Positions 8,637 to 17,781 are shown, numbered from the stretch's first letter. The stretch is 64,000 nucleotides of DNA from Paenibacillus sp. PL91 (GCF_012935325.2 NZ_JABBYG020000005.1:1-64000), one strand, 5' to 3'. A program made the numbers and translations. Notes: generated from the letters alone by a model not told the origin.

Positions 8637-10745
8637 ATGGACATTAATCGGTTGAATCGACTTCGAACAAACGCCTGTTTGCCGGATTTTGCGGATGCGA
8701 TGCTGCTGCTGCGCCGGGAAGCAGAAGAGGCTTCTCGGATAGCGTATGCCATTGGCCCAAAAGAGCATGGCGAATGGACGCATCAGTACCATTGTCACGA
8801 TGACGGGGCGATGCTCATTTTCGATTGGCATAAGCCCTTGTCTCATCGGTGTCCGGTTTGCGGTAAAACTTGGACGGGAGAGCCATACGATTCGGCATGG
8901 ACTTCAATAGTCCACACGCATATCGGACGAGCGGTTTACAATATGGCCTTGCTGCATATGATCGAGCCTGATAGAAAGCGGTTAGGGCAGATCAAATCTT
9001 TTTTGACCGCATATGCAACCTATTACGAGAGATATCCGGTTCACGGCAGCATTCCATACAACGGGCCAGGAAAGCTTTTTGCTCAAACGCTTGATGAGGC
9101 GCATTGGATAATGGATTTGTCGGTGGGCTTTCATTTCATCAGCGAGTACTTGTCTCCGGAGGAAAACACTTATATTCGGAGTGGTCTGTTGGAGCCCTGC
9201 GTCAGGTTCCTAATTGCGCATAAAGAAAAGCAGATTCATAATCATTCCGTGCTTATTACCTCTGCAATCGCGTCAATCGGCATATTGCTGAATGATGAAG
9301 CCATTATCCGCTGCGGCCTTGAAGGCGAGTATGGCTTATATGATCAAATCAGCCGGGGCCGCTTTGAGGATGGCTTATGGTACGAAGGCAACGTCCATTA
9401 TCATTTTTATGCGTTCCAATCGCTGCTCCATTTTGCGCTGGTGGCAGAAGGTACGGCTTGGGAGCTTTGGCAGGCGGCAGGCTTGAAATCGATGTTTGAT
9501 TACCCGCTGCATTTGATTTTGCCAAATGGGAGTATGCCCTCGCTGAACGATGCGGGCAGCAGGGCTGGCATTCATACGTACGCCCCCTATTATGAAATCG
9601 CGCTCGACATATTCGGTGACGAGATTTACCGTTCGCTGCTCAATACGGCTTATGGCACGGAATGGGCAGAAACGCCGTTCTCGGAAGCGAAGACTGTTCC
9701 CAGATGCTCAACAAACGCACTTCTATTTGGCAGAGAGCTTACGCCTATTGAGGGAAAGCGAGGCGATCGGTTATGGAAGGCCGCTCATCGCAATATTTCT
9801 TTGCCGGTAAGCGGGATCACGAAGCTGGTTAATCGCAAGCGCTGGCAGGCCATAATCAAGCATAGCAAATTTGGCGGCGAGCATGACCATATGGACCGAT
9901 TAGGGTTGTCCGTCGTTTGCGGGAACACTCCGCTGCTTGTTGATCCTGGGACTACCGCCTATGGCGTTCCAGCCCATTACGGCTGGTTCAAGCATACATT
10001 CTCGCATAATACGGTAATCCTGAACGGGGCCGACCAGCCGCCCGCTGACGCGAGGATCATCCGTTTTGAAGAGCAGCCGTGGGGAGCATGGGCAGAAACG
10101 GCGGTGGATTGGCTGGGCGAGCAATACGAAATGAAGGATCGTATTCATTTGCCGCCGGAGCTTTGCCCTTGGGATCTGGAGGCCTACGAAGGGGCGGTTA
10201 TCCACCGGATCAATGCGCTAACGGATGATTTTCTGCTGGACATGGTAAGGGTCACGGTACCTGGGCGCAGAGAGATATGCTTAGCCAATCATTTTAGCGG
10301 CATTCTGGCAGAAAGCGGAACAGCCAATTGGCAGCCGACCGATGACAGGCTAAGCGGGCTCGACCAGAAATGGCTGAAGCAAAAACGGAAGCTTGGCGTC
10401 GATGCGACAAATTCGTTTCATTATCGGATGGAGGAGGGCAGCTTGCGGCAGTTCATATGGAGCTCACACAAATGCGACATCTATACGGCTTTAACGCCCG
10501 ACAATCCGCCGGAGCGAGACCGAACGTCCATCATCATGCGGGCGGATATTGATCAACGTATTGTATTTGTGCAAGCGCTGCTATATGATTCAGACCATAA
10601 GCCTGCTTTGGAAGCTATGGATCTTTTAACTGTAAGTATGCTGCCTGATCATGAATATCGCATCGTGATAGCGGCAGTTGGAGACAAGCAGGAGTACTCG
10701 CTCATTTGGCACGAAAGTGGAGCTAAGCTTGTTAAATGTTATTGA
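8637..10745 (+). CDS. Heparinase II/III-family polysaccharide lyase, cytoplasmic
   Basis: Predicted lyase of 702 residues for uronic-acid-containing oligosaccharides. The N-terminal part (about 40-350) resembles the alpha/alpha-toroid of alginate lyase/heparinase II/III proteins: a YHCHDDG...HRCPVCG segment (C72, C75), N202-H203 in HNHSVLI, and WYEGNVHYHFY near 249-257. The C-terminal beta-sandwich carries GGEHDHMDRLGL and VDPGTTAYG followed by FSHNTVILNG. The Asn-His and Tyr residues are those used for charge neutralisation and proton abstraction in related lyases. No signal peptide is visible, so it should act inside the cell on sugar delivered by the upstream ABC system. Substrate (heparin-like, alginate, other glycuronan) is not determined. 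Confidence 0.88.
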   Translation: MDINRLNRLRTNACLPDFADAMLLLRREAEEASRIAYAIGPKEHGEWTHQYHCHDDGAMLIFDWHKPLSHRCPVCGKTWTGEPYDSAWTSIVHTHIGRAVYNMALLHMIEPDRKRLGQIKSFLTAYATYYERYPVHGSIPYNGPGKLFAQTLDEAHWIMDLSVGFHFISEYLSPEENTYIRSGLLEPCVRFLIAHKEKQIHNHSVLITSAIASIGILLNDEAIIRCGLEGEYGLYDQISRGRFEDGLWYEGNVHYHFYAFQSLLHFALVAEGTAWELWQAAGLKSMFDYPLHLILPNGSMPSLNDAGSRAGIHTYAPYYEIALDIFGDEIYRSLLNTAYGTEWAETPFSEAKTVPRCSTNALLFGRELTPIEGKRGDRLWKAAHRNISLPVSGITKLVNRKRWQAIIKHSKFGGEHDHMDRLGLSVVCGNTPLLVDPGTTAYGVPAHYGWFKHTFSHNTVILNGADQPPADARIIRFEEQPWGAWAETAVDWLGEQYEMKDRIHLPPELCPWDLEAYEGAVIHRINALTDDFLLDMVRVTVPGRREICLANHFSGILAESGTANWQPTDDRLSGLDQKWLKQKRKLGVDATNSFHYRMEEGSLRQFIWSSHKCDIYTALTPDNPPERDRTSIIMRADIDQRIVFVQALLYDSDHKPALEAMDLLTVSMLPDHEYRIVIAAVGDKQEYSLIWHESGAKLVKCY

Positions 10746-10764
10746 AAGAAAGGGAGGAAGGATA

Positions 10765-11079
10765 ATGAGCAACATTGGGGAATGGGAAAACGCGGAGCCG
10801 GGAGTAACCCGTAAAATCTTGCAGCCTGGGAAGAGCCTTATGCTAATGGAAGTCCACTTTGAACAGGGGGCTGAAGGCTATGAGCACGCTCACCCGCACG
10901 AGCAGCTAAGTTATTGCCTAAAAGGTGCTATCGAATTTACGATTGACGGCGAGAAGCGGATTGTACGGCAAGGGGAATCTATCGTTATTCCGAGCGGAGC
11001 ACGGCACGGGGTAAGAGCCTTGGAGGCTTCGGCTCTGCTGGACGCCTTTACGCCTCTGCGCGAGGACTTGATTAAATAA
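10765..11079 (+). CDS. KdgF-like cupin (unsaturated uronate processing)
   Basis: Single-domain cupin of 104 residues with the metal motif HAHPHEQLSYCLKGAIEFTIDGE and second motif RQGESIVIPSGARHGV. This pattern is typical of KdgF, which converts the 4,5-unsaturated uronates released by polysaccharide lyases into linear keto sugars. It starts at the ATG after GGGAGGAAGGATA, 19 bp after the lyase gene, and is the last gene of the locus before a terminator. Position next to a lyase supports the KdgF role. A general cupin of other function cannot be excluded. Confidence 0.78.
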   Translation: MSNIGEWENAEPGVTRKILQPGKSLMLMEVHFEQGAEGYEHAHPHEQLSYCLKGAIEFTIDGEKRIVRQGESIVIPSGARHGVRALEASALLDAFTPLREDLIK

Positions 11080-11110
11080 TGCGAACTTAAATGGTTAATG
11101 GTGTAAAATG

Positions 11111-11156
11111 GAGCTATTCCAACGGTAGAAATGAACCGTGGGAGTAGCTCTTTTGT
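11111..11156 (+). terminator. Terminator of the uronate locus
   Basis: GAGCTA-TTCC-A-ACGGT pairs with ACCGT-G-GGAG-TAGCTC around AGAAATGA and is followed by TTTTGTGTCT. It closes the operon after the cupin gene. Confidence 0.78.
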
Positions 11157-11280
11157 GTCTATTCTTCTTCTAAAGCGGCCTGGTATGGGCAGACTAAGTG
11201 TAAATTGTACCCAAATAGGATAATAAATACGTATAACCACCCGATAAATCGAAACGGAATTTAAAAAAGGAGCGCTGGAT

Positions 11281-12516
11281 ATGAAAAATTTGGCTTTAAT
11301 GCGCGATCCGAAGCAGCGGAAATTATTGTTTAGCGCGGGCCTTAGCTGGCTGTTCGATGCCATGGAGGTCGGGATGATCTCGTTCATTGTGACCGCGCTC
11401 GCTGTGGAATGGAAGCTTGGCGCAGAGCAGGTTGGATTGCTGATGGCGATCAATTCGATAGGTATGGCGGTTGGTGCGGCGATATCCGGCTTGATGGCGG
11501 ATCGTTACGGAAGACGTGCGATTTTGCTCTGGACGCTGCTCATTTTCTCGTTTGCAAGCGGGTTGTCAGCTTTAGCGACGGGCTTCGTCGTCCTATGCAT
11601 ACTGCGATTCGTTGCAGGGTTTGGGCTTGGCGGGGAGCTGCCTGTCGCTTCAACGCTAGTATCGGAGTCGGTGCCTGCGAAGGAAAGAGGACGAGCCGTC
11701 GTGCTCTTGGAGAGCTTCTGGGCATGCGGCTGGATCGTAGCGGCACTAATCGCCTTCTTTATCATACCTGAGTATGGCTGGAGGATGGCTTTTCTAATTG
11801 GCGTAGTGCCAGCTTTGTATGCCTTATATTTGAGAAGAGCCATTCAAGATTCTCCTCGCTTCACAGCACAGCGAGGGCGTAATCTATCATTCAGCGGTCG
11901 GATAAAATCATTATGGTCAGCGAAGCATCGAAGCGCAACGATTACGCTTTGGGTGCTATGGTTTACGGTCGTCTTTTCGTATTACGGCATGTTCCTTTGG
12001 CTGCCTTCGGTCATGGTGCTAAAAGGCTTTGATCTTGTGAAAAGCTTTCAATATGTCCTTATTATGACGCTTGCCCAGCTTCCGGGCTACTTCACTGCGG
12101 CTTATTTCATCGAAAAATTCGGGCGCAAGTTTGTGCTCGTTGCCTACTTGATGCTGACCGCTGGAAGCGCGCTATGGTTCGGCAATGCTGAAACGGAGGG
12201 CGCGCTGATCGCGGCCGGCATATGCCTCTCCTTCTTTAACCTGGGAGCATGGGGAGGGATGTATGCCTACACGCCTGAGCTTTATCCGACAGCCGTCCGC
12301 GGTACTGGAGTTGGATTTGCGGCTTCGTTCGGTCGGATCGGCGGAATAATCGGACCTTATCTTGTGGGCATGCTGGTCGCGCAGGAAATTGCGATTGCTA
12401 AAGTATTTATGATATTTTTTGTCACGATCATCATTGGAGCGCTGGCCGTGCTGTTTTTTGGCAAAGAAACGAAAGGGACGGACCCGGACAAAGAGTTCGG
12501 CAACACCGTCACTTAA
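11281..12516 (+). CDS. niaP: Niacin/nicotinamide MFS transporter NiaP (YceI-like)
   Basis: Twelve-helix major facilitator of 411 residues in the sugar/aromatic-acid proton symporter group. It closely follows B. subtilis YceI (NiaP/NaiP): SWLFDAMEVGMISFI near the start, DRYGRRAI in the loop between helices 2 and 3, GLGGELPVASTLVSE, LLESFWACGWI, FSYYGMFLWLPSVM and SFFNLGAWGGMYAYTPE. NiaP imports nicotinate or nicotinamide for NAD synthesis. AAAGGAG lies 9 nt before the ATG. It is a single-gene unit between two terminators. Substrate is taken from the remembered subfamily, not from residues. Confidence 0.85.
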   Translation: MKNLALMRDPKQRKLLFSAGLSWLFDAMEVGMISFIVTALAVEWKLGAEQVGLLMAINSIGMAVGAAISGLMADRYGRRAILLWTLLIFSFASGLSALATGFVVLCILRFVAGFGLGGELPVASTLVSESVPAKERGRAVVLLESFWACGWIVAALIAFFIIPEYGWRMAFLIGVVPALYALYLRRAIQDSPRFTAQRGRNLSFSGRIKSLWSAKHRSATITLWVLWFTVVFSYYGMFLWLPSVMVLKGFDLVKSFQYVLIMTLAQLPGYFTAAYFIEKFGRKFVLVAYLMLTAGSALWFGNAETEGALIAAGICLSFFNLGAWGGMYAYTPELYPTAVRGTGVGFAASFGRIGGIIGPYLVGMLVAQEIAIAKVFMIFFVTIIIGALAVLFFGKETKGTDPDKEFGNTVT

Positions 12517-12535
12517 AGCACCGGAAATTGGATAG

Positions 12536-12575
12536 AAAAACCCGCCTTGCCGCATAAGCTGCAGGGCGGGTTTTG
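12536..12575. terminator. Bidirectional terminator between niaP and yhbH
   Basis: AAAACCCGCC-TTGCCGC pairs with GCAGGGCGGGTTTT around a short loop. The A-run on one side and T-run on the other serve both convergent genes. Confidence 0.9.
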
Positions 12576-12579
12576 CTCG

Positions 12580-13734
12580 TTAAGCACCGCTTACTTGTTT
12601 GGAGAAGAACGTTTTAAGCGCCTTATAAACCTCGCCTTTCTCCTTAATGACGGAGTACATAAATTTTTTGTGGCTAATATGCTTATACGCCGACATCAAC
12701 GTGCTGCTTCGATTGTATTGGTTGACCTCGCCGTATCCGAACATATTGCTTCGCTCCATAAGCTGGCCGATCAGCTTCACGCAGCGCTCGTTATCTGAGG
12801 TCAGATTGTCGCCATCCGAGAAGTGGAACGGGTAAATGTTCCAATTGGAAGTTGGGTAGCGGCTGTCGATAACCTCGATCGCCTTCTGATAAGCAGAGGA
12901 GCAAATGGTGCCACCGCTTTCACCGCGGTTGAAAAACTCCTCCTCCGTGACCTCCTTGGCTTCCGTATGATGCGCGATAAACACGATCTCTACATGCTCA
13001 TACTTGCGGCGCAGAAAGCGAGTCATCCAGAAGAAAAAACTGCGTGCGCAATATTTTTCAAAGGACCCCATGCTTCCTGACGTGTCCATGAGTGCAAGAA
13101 TAACGGCATTGGATTGAGGCTTTACGATTTCATTCCACGTTTTATAACGAAGATCGTCAGGCGAGATGCCGCCAATGCCGGATTTGCCTGCGTTGGCGTT
13201 GCGCCGCAGGTTTTCGATCAACGTACGCTTTTTATCAATGTTGGACATAATGCCTTTTTTGCGGATATCGTGAAAAACAATTTCTGTCGTTTGTAGTTGA
13301 TCCTTTTGCTTCTGCTCCAGATTAGGAAGCTCCAGTTCCTCAAAAAGCATATCCTCCAGCTGGTCGATGCTTATCTCGGTATCGACGACGTCCTCGCCTG
13401 GCTGATCGCCCGCGTCTTGGCCTTTACCCGGTCCCTTGGCTGCTTGCGGATCGACCCCCAGCACGTCGCCAACCTGTGAATCTCCATCGCCTTGTCCGAC
13501 GTGCTGCTTCTTGTTGTAGTTGTATATAAAGTGGGATTCGTCGAGACTTTTAATGGGGACTTTGATTGTACGCCTGCCATCAGACAAAACGATGCTTTCG
13601 TCGGAAACCAGATCGGGAAGGTTTTGCTTAATTGCTTCGTGTACCTTTTCCTGATGTCGCGCTTGATCCTCATAGCCTTTGCGGTGGAGCGACCAATCCT
13701 CACGGGATACAACAAACAGCGGCTCTGACTCCAT
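12580..13734 (-). CDS. yhbH: YhbH sporulation protein
   Basis: Protein of 384 residues matching B. subtilis YhbH along its length: [11 protein letters not shown] near the N-terminus, [28 protein letters not shown], a von Willebrand A-like fold beginning [15 protein letters not shown] (a MIDAS DTSGS motif), then [34 protein letters not shown] and [18 protein letters not shown]. YhbH is a sigma-E-dependent protein co-regulated with the PrkA kinase in Bacillus; its exact role is unsettled. The ATG at 13734 is used because GAGGTG lies 6 nt upstream; the in-frame GTG at 13743 lies inside that Shine-Dalgarno. It is convergent with niaP. Confidence 0.92.
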   Translation of the reverse strand: MESEPLFVVSREDWSLHRKGYEDQARHQEKVHEAIKQNLPDLVSDESIVLSDGRRTIKVPIKSLDESHFIYNYNKKQHVGQGDGDSQVGDVLGVDPQAAKGPGKGQDAGDQPGEDVVDTEISIDQLEDMLFEELELPNLEQKQKDQLQTTEIVFHDIRKKGIMSNIDKKRTLIENLRRNANAGKSGIGGISPDDLRYKTWNEIVKPQSNAVILALMDTSGSMGSFEKYCARSFFFWMTRFLRRKYEHVEIVFIAHHTEAKEVTEEEFFNRGESGGTICSSAYQKAIEVIDSRYPTSNWNIYPFHFSDGDNLTSDNERCVKLIGQLMERSNMFGYGEVNQYNRSSTLMSAYKHISHKKFMYSVIKEKGEVYKALKTFFSKQVSGA

Positions 13735-14045
13735 TTCCCTCACCTCATTCCATTAAATTCATGCTTCGGCAAACAAGATACCTGAAATAATGATTCCTTA
13801 TTTCTTGTCTGTTACTCAATATATTCAAGAGCGGAGCGGTTATGTGAAGGAAAATTAGTCCATTTCTAGCAATCTACCGAATAGCTTGGTCCGCTCTACT
13901 TGACATTATGTCAAACAAATCAGCTGATTTTTAACCATTATGTATAATGTAATTTTTCGTGTGTGTTATATAATATGACATATATTCAACCGAACATATC
14001 TCATACCTAACATGAAAAGTGCCGTAAACGACGAGGAGGGATTTC
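13735..14045. other. Gene-free 311-bp spacer between yhbH and the pyrimidine importer
   Basis: AT-rich divergent control region. It holds the palindrome at 13900-13914, a second inverted repeat CATTAT-GT-ATAATG at 13936-13949, and two TATAAT hexamers (13943-13948 and 13969-13974) with no well-placed -35 element for either. GAGGAGG precedes the ATG at 14046. I see no gene or terminator. Confidence 0.7.
13900..13914. promoter_or_regulatory. Perfect palindrome, candidate operator upstream of the pyrimidine island
   Basis: TTGACAT-T-ATGTCAA has 7-bp arms around a single central base. It lies about 130 bp before the ABC ATPase start and upstream of both TATAAT hexamers. A dimeric regulator could bind here. 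No regulator can be assigned from sequence. Confidence 0.45.
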
Positions 14046-14858
14046 ATGGATCTATCCGAAGCTGCTAAACAGGCCGAAATCATTGTCGATCAAGTCTCCA
14101 TGCATTTTGGCAAAAAAGGTCATGAGGTTACCGCGCTTGAACAGGTCAGCTTCAAAATCTATCAAAATGAGTTCGTTTCGCTCCTCGGCCCCTCCGGCTG
14201 CGGAAAGTCCACGCTGCTTCGTTTAATGGCCGATTTGCTTGAGCCAACCGATGGCCGCATTACGATTCAAAATGAGCATCCTCGTGAAGTTCGCCTCCGC
14301 CGAAAGTTCGGCATCGTCTTTCAAAATCCCACCTTGTTCGAATGGAGAACGGTTAAAGAAAATATTGAGCTTCCGCTTGAAGTGCTCGGGCAAAAAAAGT
14401 CGCAAAGCCATGCACTAACGGAGCAGCTTATCGAAATGGTTGGGCTCTCCGCCTTCAAAAATTACTACCCTTGGCAGTTAAGCGGCGGCATGCAGCAGCG
14501 AGTAGCCATTGCGCGAGCGCTTTCCTTAGACCCGCCTATTTTATTTATGGATGAGCCCTTCTCCGCGCTCGATGAATTTACGAAGGAGAAACTGCAGCTG
14601 GAGCTGCTGGACATTAAGCATAAAACGAACAAAACGATCGTGTTCGTTACGCACAGCATCCCTGAAGCCGTATTTCTGTCGAATCGCGTCATCATGCTCT
14701 CCGCGCATCCTGGAAGGGTCCATTCCATTATGGATATCGCGAGAGAGGAGGGCGATTCCATTCATTTTCGCGAAACGGAGCGCTTCCACGAAATGACGCG
14801 CAAGGTTAGAAATTGCTTTTACGAGGAGAGTGGCTTCCTTGATGAGCAGAAGGTTTAA
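14046..14858 (+). CDS. ABC transporter ATPase, NitT/TauT/ThiZ family
   Basis: Cytoplasmic ATPase of 270 residues that powers the importer encoded by the next three genes. Walker A is GPSGCGKST (48-56), the Q-loop FQNPTLFEWRTV, the signature LSGGMQQR, Walker B ILFMDEPFSALD, and the H-loop VTHSIPEA. GAGGAGG precedes the ATG. Close relatives serve nitrate, taurine, aliphatic sulfonate and hydroxymethylpyrimidine uptake. Here it leads a unit that runs into pyrimidine-degrading enzymes, so a pyrimidine or its degradation product is the likely cargo (inference). It overlaps the following permease by 17 bp. Confidence 0.93.
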   Translation: MDLSEAAKQAEIIVDQVSMHFGKKGHEVTALEQVSFKIYQNEFVSLLGPSGCGKSTLLRLMADLLEPTDGRITIQNEHPREVRLRRKFGIVFQNPTLFEWRTVKENIELPLEVLGQKKSQSHALTEQLIEMVGLSAFKNYYPWQLSGGMQQRVAIARALSLDPPILFMDEPFSALDEFTKEKLQLELLDIKHKTNKTIVFVTHSIPEAVFLSNRVIMLSAHPGRVHSIMDIAREEGDSIHFRETERFHEMTRKVRNCFYEESGFLDEQKV

Positions 14859-15654
14859 AAGCTATGGCCAAGGCGCCGCGATTGCATTATGGGCGGCAAT
14901 GGTTCTCCTATTATGGGAGGCTTCGGCATGGTTCATTGCGAATGTAGCCCCTATCATTAATCCCGCCTCTAAGCTGCCATACCTGCATCTTGTCATCGGC
15001 AATCTAATCGAACATTTTCCAACCTTGCTGGAGCAGGGTGCGATTACATTCGGCAATTCCATTACCGGCTTCCTAATTGGCTCGGCAATCGGCTTCCTTC
15101 TTGCCATTCTCATGAGCCTGTCACGAACTGTTGAACACACGTTGTCACCATATATGGTAGCTTCGCAAATGATTCCGATCATCGGTCTTGCACCCATTAT
15201 TTACGGCATTATTCATGATGCAGCACTGTCACGGATTCTGATGGCAGGCTATGTCACCTTTTTCCCGGTTACGATTCAAGCACTGCGGGGGCTGCAAAGC
15301 ATAAAATCCGAGCAGCTTGAGCTGATGCATGCCTACGCCGCTTCCACATGGACCTTATATATGAAGCTGAAGCTGATAGCTGCACTGCCAGGCGTTTTTG
15401 CGGGCCTAAAGCTATCCGCACCGCTTGCGATAACGGCGTCGATCATCGTAGAGCTAATGGGAGCGCCGGACGGAATCGGCGTTCTAATGGTCAGCTCGCT
15501 GTATTACGGCACGTCGCAGGTCTATATGTTCTGGTCAACGGTTCTCGTCAGTATGGCAATCGGCCTGAGCTTGTTTCTAATCATCAGCATGCTGGAGAGG
15601 TGGTTGACGCCATGGCAGCCGGAGTTTCGAGCGAAGGGGAGGGATGAAGAATGA
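14842..15654 (+). CDS. ABC transporter permease 1 (NitT/TauT type)
   Basis: Membrane permease of 270 residues with about six helices and the binding-protein-dependent transport signature around LMHAYAASTWTLYMKLKLIAALPG. The ATG at 14842 overlaps the ATPase end. An in-frame GTG at 14830 lies inside the GAGGAG Shine-Dalgarno and TTG 14839 is also possible. The gene overlaps the next permease through ATGA. Two different permeases in one NitT-type importer point to a heterodimeric channel. Confidence 0.9.
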   Translation: MSRRFKSYGQGAAIALWAAMVLLLWEASAWFIANVAPIINPASKLPYLHLVIGNLIEHFPTLLEQGAITFGNSITGFLIGSAIGFLLAILMSLSRTVEHTLSPYMVASQMIPIIGLAPIIYGIIHDAALSRILMAGYVTFFPVTIQALRGLQSIKSEQLELMHAYAASTWTLYMKLKLIAALPGVFAGLKLSAPLAITASIIVELMGAPDGIGVLMVSSLYYGTSQVYMFWSTVLVSMAIGLSLFLIISMLERWLTPWQPEFRAKGRDEE

Positions 15655-16502
15655 AGGAATTGCTTGCGCCTCGCTCCGTTGACAGCCTTCCTTCCAAGCC
15701 TTCGACTTTCAAAATGAAAACAAGCTTTAATCGCAAGCGTCCCTCTTATTTGCTGCCGCTCGGGCTTGGCGTGCTATTTCTCGTCGTTTGGCAGCTTGAA
15801 GGCTTTCATCGGCTGTTTTCGCTAGAGCAATACCAGCTCCCGATTCCTTCATCGATTGCGGCTTCCATTCAGGAAAATATTGACGTGCTGTGGAGCTATT
15901 CCATGTATACGGGAAACGAGATGCTGGGCGGCTGCCTGATCGGATCGCTGCTAGGTTTCCTTGCTGCGGCCGCCGCCTCATGGTTTCCAAGGCTCGGAAG
16001 AGGTGGCATTACGCTTATGGCTTCCCTAAACGCCGTGCCCATCGTTGCGCTGGCGCCCGTGATGAATAATTGGTTCGGGGATGGCGTTGCCTCCAAAATG
16101 GCGATCGTGTCTATCATGACCATGGCGACGATGGCCGTTGCCGCCTTCAAAGGGCTGCGGTCGATCGATCCGACGTCCATAGAGCTTATGCATGCCTATG
16201 CAGCCGGAAAGCTGCAGGTCTTTATGAAGCTTCGCCTTCGGGCTGCGCTTCCGCATCTATTTACCGCTTTGAAAATCAATATGTCTACGAGCATTATCGG
16301 AGCGATCGTTGGGGAGTTTTTTATATCGTCCCGCGGTCTTGGATATTTGCTCTCCGACCAAATCAAGCTTGCGAACATGCCGCTTGCTTGGTCCTGCATC
16401 GTCATTGCGGCAGTGCTCGGCATTGTGTTGTACTATCTCGTTCAGCTCGTGGAACGGCTTGTTATTCCATGGCATGCAGCACAGCGAAAGCGGCAGAGGT
16501 AG
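15651..16502 (+). CDS. ABC transporter permease 2 (NitT/TauT type)
   Basis: Second permease, 283 residues, with a 35-residue polar, basic N-terminal tail (KPSTFKMKTSFNRKRPSY) before the first helix. It has the same signature loop as its neighbour (LMHAYAAGKLQVFMKLRLRAALPHL). It starts in the ATGA overlap with permease 1 and ends 92 bp before the binding-protein gene. The two permeases share the loop motif but differ elsewhere, as expected for paralogous subunits. Confidence 0.9.
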   Translation: MKELLAPRSVDSLPSKPSTFKMKTSFNRKRPSYLLPLGLGVLFLVVWQLEGFHRLFSLEQYQLPIPSSIAASIQENIDVLWSYSMYTGNEMLGGCLIGSLLGFLAAAAASWFPRLGRGGITLMASLNAVPIVALAPVMNNWFGDGVASKMAIVSIMTMATMAVAAFKGLRSIDPTSIELMHAYAAGKLQVFMKLRLRAALPHLFTALKINMSTSIIGAIVGEFFISSRGLGYLLSDQIKLANMPLAWSCIVIAAVLGIVLYYLVQLVERLVIPWHAAQRKRQR

Positions 16503-16594
16503 CCGGAAAAGCTTGCTCGACTATGACGCGGCATCACGGGCTGAAAGCAGCTTATTTAAATATAGAGAATTGAAAATGGAGAGGAATGGTCTGC

Positions 16595-17689
16595 ATGACA
16601 AGGAAAAGCCGTATGCTGCAACCCGTTTTTACCGCAATGCTCGCGATTTTGCTGCTTTCCGTTGCTGCTTGCGGCAACAATGCGAATGAGCCTGCTTCGG
16701 CAACAAATGAGCCGGCATCTGCCACAAACGAATCGTCTGCGACGGAGAAGCCTGCCGCTGAACCGCTCAAAAAAGTGAAAATCCAGCTGAAGTGGGTGCC
16801 CCAAGCGCAGTTTGCCGGTATTTTTGTCGCGAAGGCAAAGGGCTTCTACGAGGAGGAGGGGCTGGATGTCGAGATTATACCGGGCGGTCCGGACGTCGTG
16901 ATCGAGCAGCAGGTCGTCAATGGCGCTGCAGATATAGGCGTTACGAGCTTCGACAGCCTGCTGGTGAACCGCGATAACGGGCTGCCGCTCGTATCGGTCG
17001 CGCAGGTGCTCCAAAAAAGCTCTTATCGCTTCGTAGCAAGCAAGGAGTCCGGCATTGACGAGCCGGCGAAGATGAAGGGCAAAAAGGTCGGCATGTGGAC
17101 GGGCAGCCAGCAATTCCAAGTGCTTGCGTTCATGGAGAAAAACGGGCTTGATCCAAAGAAGGACGTTGAGCTGGTGAAGCAAGGCTTCACGATGGACCAA
17201 TTTTTTAATAAACAGCTGGATGTTGCCGTCTCTACCATTTATAACGAATACCATGTCGTGCTTGAAAGCGGCGTGAAGGAAGAAGATTTATATGTTTATG
17301 ATTTCGAGGATGCCGGCGTCGGGATGCTGGAGGATACGCTGATCGTGAAGGACGAGTGGCTAAAAGGCAACCGCGAGCTGGCTGTCAAAGCGATCAAAGC
17401 GACGATGAAGGGCTGGAATTACGCGATTGCGAATCAAGCGGAATCGGTCGATATCGTTATGAGCGCCGTAACGGAGGGAAGCACGACGAAGGAGCATCAG
17501 ACGACGATGCTGATGGAGATGGCGAAGCTTGTGAAGCCGGAAGGGTTCTCGGAGGCGCAGGTAGGGTCGTTTGTCGATGACGCGGTGCAGCGGACCGTCG
17601 ATATTGCGCTCAAATACGAGCTGATTAAGAAGGCGCCTGACCTGGCGGCGGCTGTCGACAAAACAATTTTGGAAGATGCGGCCAAGTAG
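16595..17689 (+). CDS. NMT1/THI5-like (ThiY-type) substrate-binding lipoprotein
   Basis: Lipoprotein of 364 residues: signal peptide with lipobox VAAC, then a linker repeating NEPASAT, then an NMT1/ThiY fold (KIQLKWVPQAQFAGIFVA, KAKGFYEEEGLDVEI, GAADIGVTSFDSLL, KGKKVGMWTGSQQFQ). ThiY proteins bind the pyrimidine N-formyl-4-amino-5-aminomethyl-2-methylpyrimidine, and relatives beside pyrimidine-catabolic genes are predicted to bind other pyrimidines. The ATG at 16595 has GGAGAGG 10 nt upstream; the in-frame ATG at 16586 is too close. Thiamine-precursor uptake is the alternative, but the thiamine genes of this window are 42 kb away under a riboswitch that is absent here. Confidence 0.88.
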   Translation: MTRKSRMLQPVFTAMLAILLLSVAACGNNANEPASATNEPASATNESSATEKPAAEPLKKVKIQLKWVPQAQFAGIFVAKAKGFYEEEGLDVEIIPGGPDVVIEQQVVNGAADIGVTSFDSLLVNRDNGLPLVSVAQVLQKSSYRFVASKESGIDEPAKMKGKKVGMWTGSQQFQVLAFMEKNGLDPKKDVELVKQGFTMDQFFNKQLDVAVSTIYNEYHVVLESGVKEEDLYVYDFEDAGVGMLEDTLIVKDEWLKGNRELAVKAIKATMKGWNYAIANQAESVDIVMSAVTEGSTTKEHQTTMLMEMAKLVKPEGFSEAQVGSFVDDAVQRTVDIALKYELIKKAPDLAAAVDKTILEDAAK

Positions 17690-17710
17690 GCGCATACGCT
17701 AGTCTATAAC

Positions 17711-17736
17711 GATCGCGGATGGTCTCATCCGCGGTC
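17711..17736 (+). other. Intercistronic hairpin between importer and catabolic genes
   Basis: GATCGCGGAT (17711-17720) pairs with ATCCGCGGTC (17727-17736), loop GGTCTC, 10 bp with one T-G wobble. No T-run follows, so it is not a standard terminator. It may protect or process the mRNA between transport and enzyme genes. Confidence 0.6.
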
Positions 17737-17781
17737 ATTACGACTATATGAGCGGCAGTCGCGAAGGAGGAGAAGCAGTCT

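Noticed and set aside
12547..13728. Plus-strand open frames opposite yhbH
   Set aside because: yhbH is a clear full-length gene on the minus strand; these are shadows without ribosome binding sites.
13900..13948. TTGACA and TATAAT as a standard promoter of the importer operon
   Set aside because: The hexamers are 37 bp apart, about twice the usual spacing, so TTGACA is listed as part of a palindrome instead.
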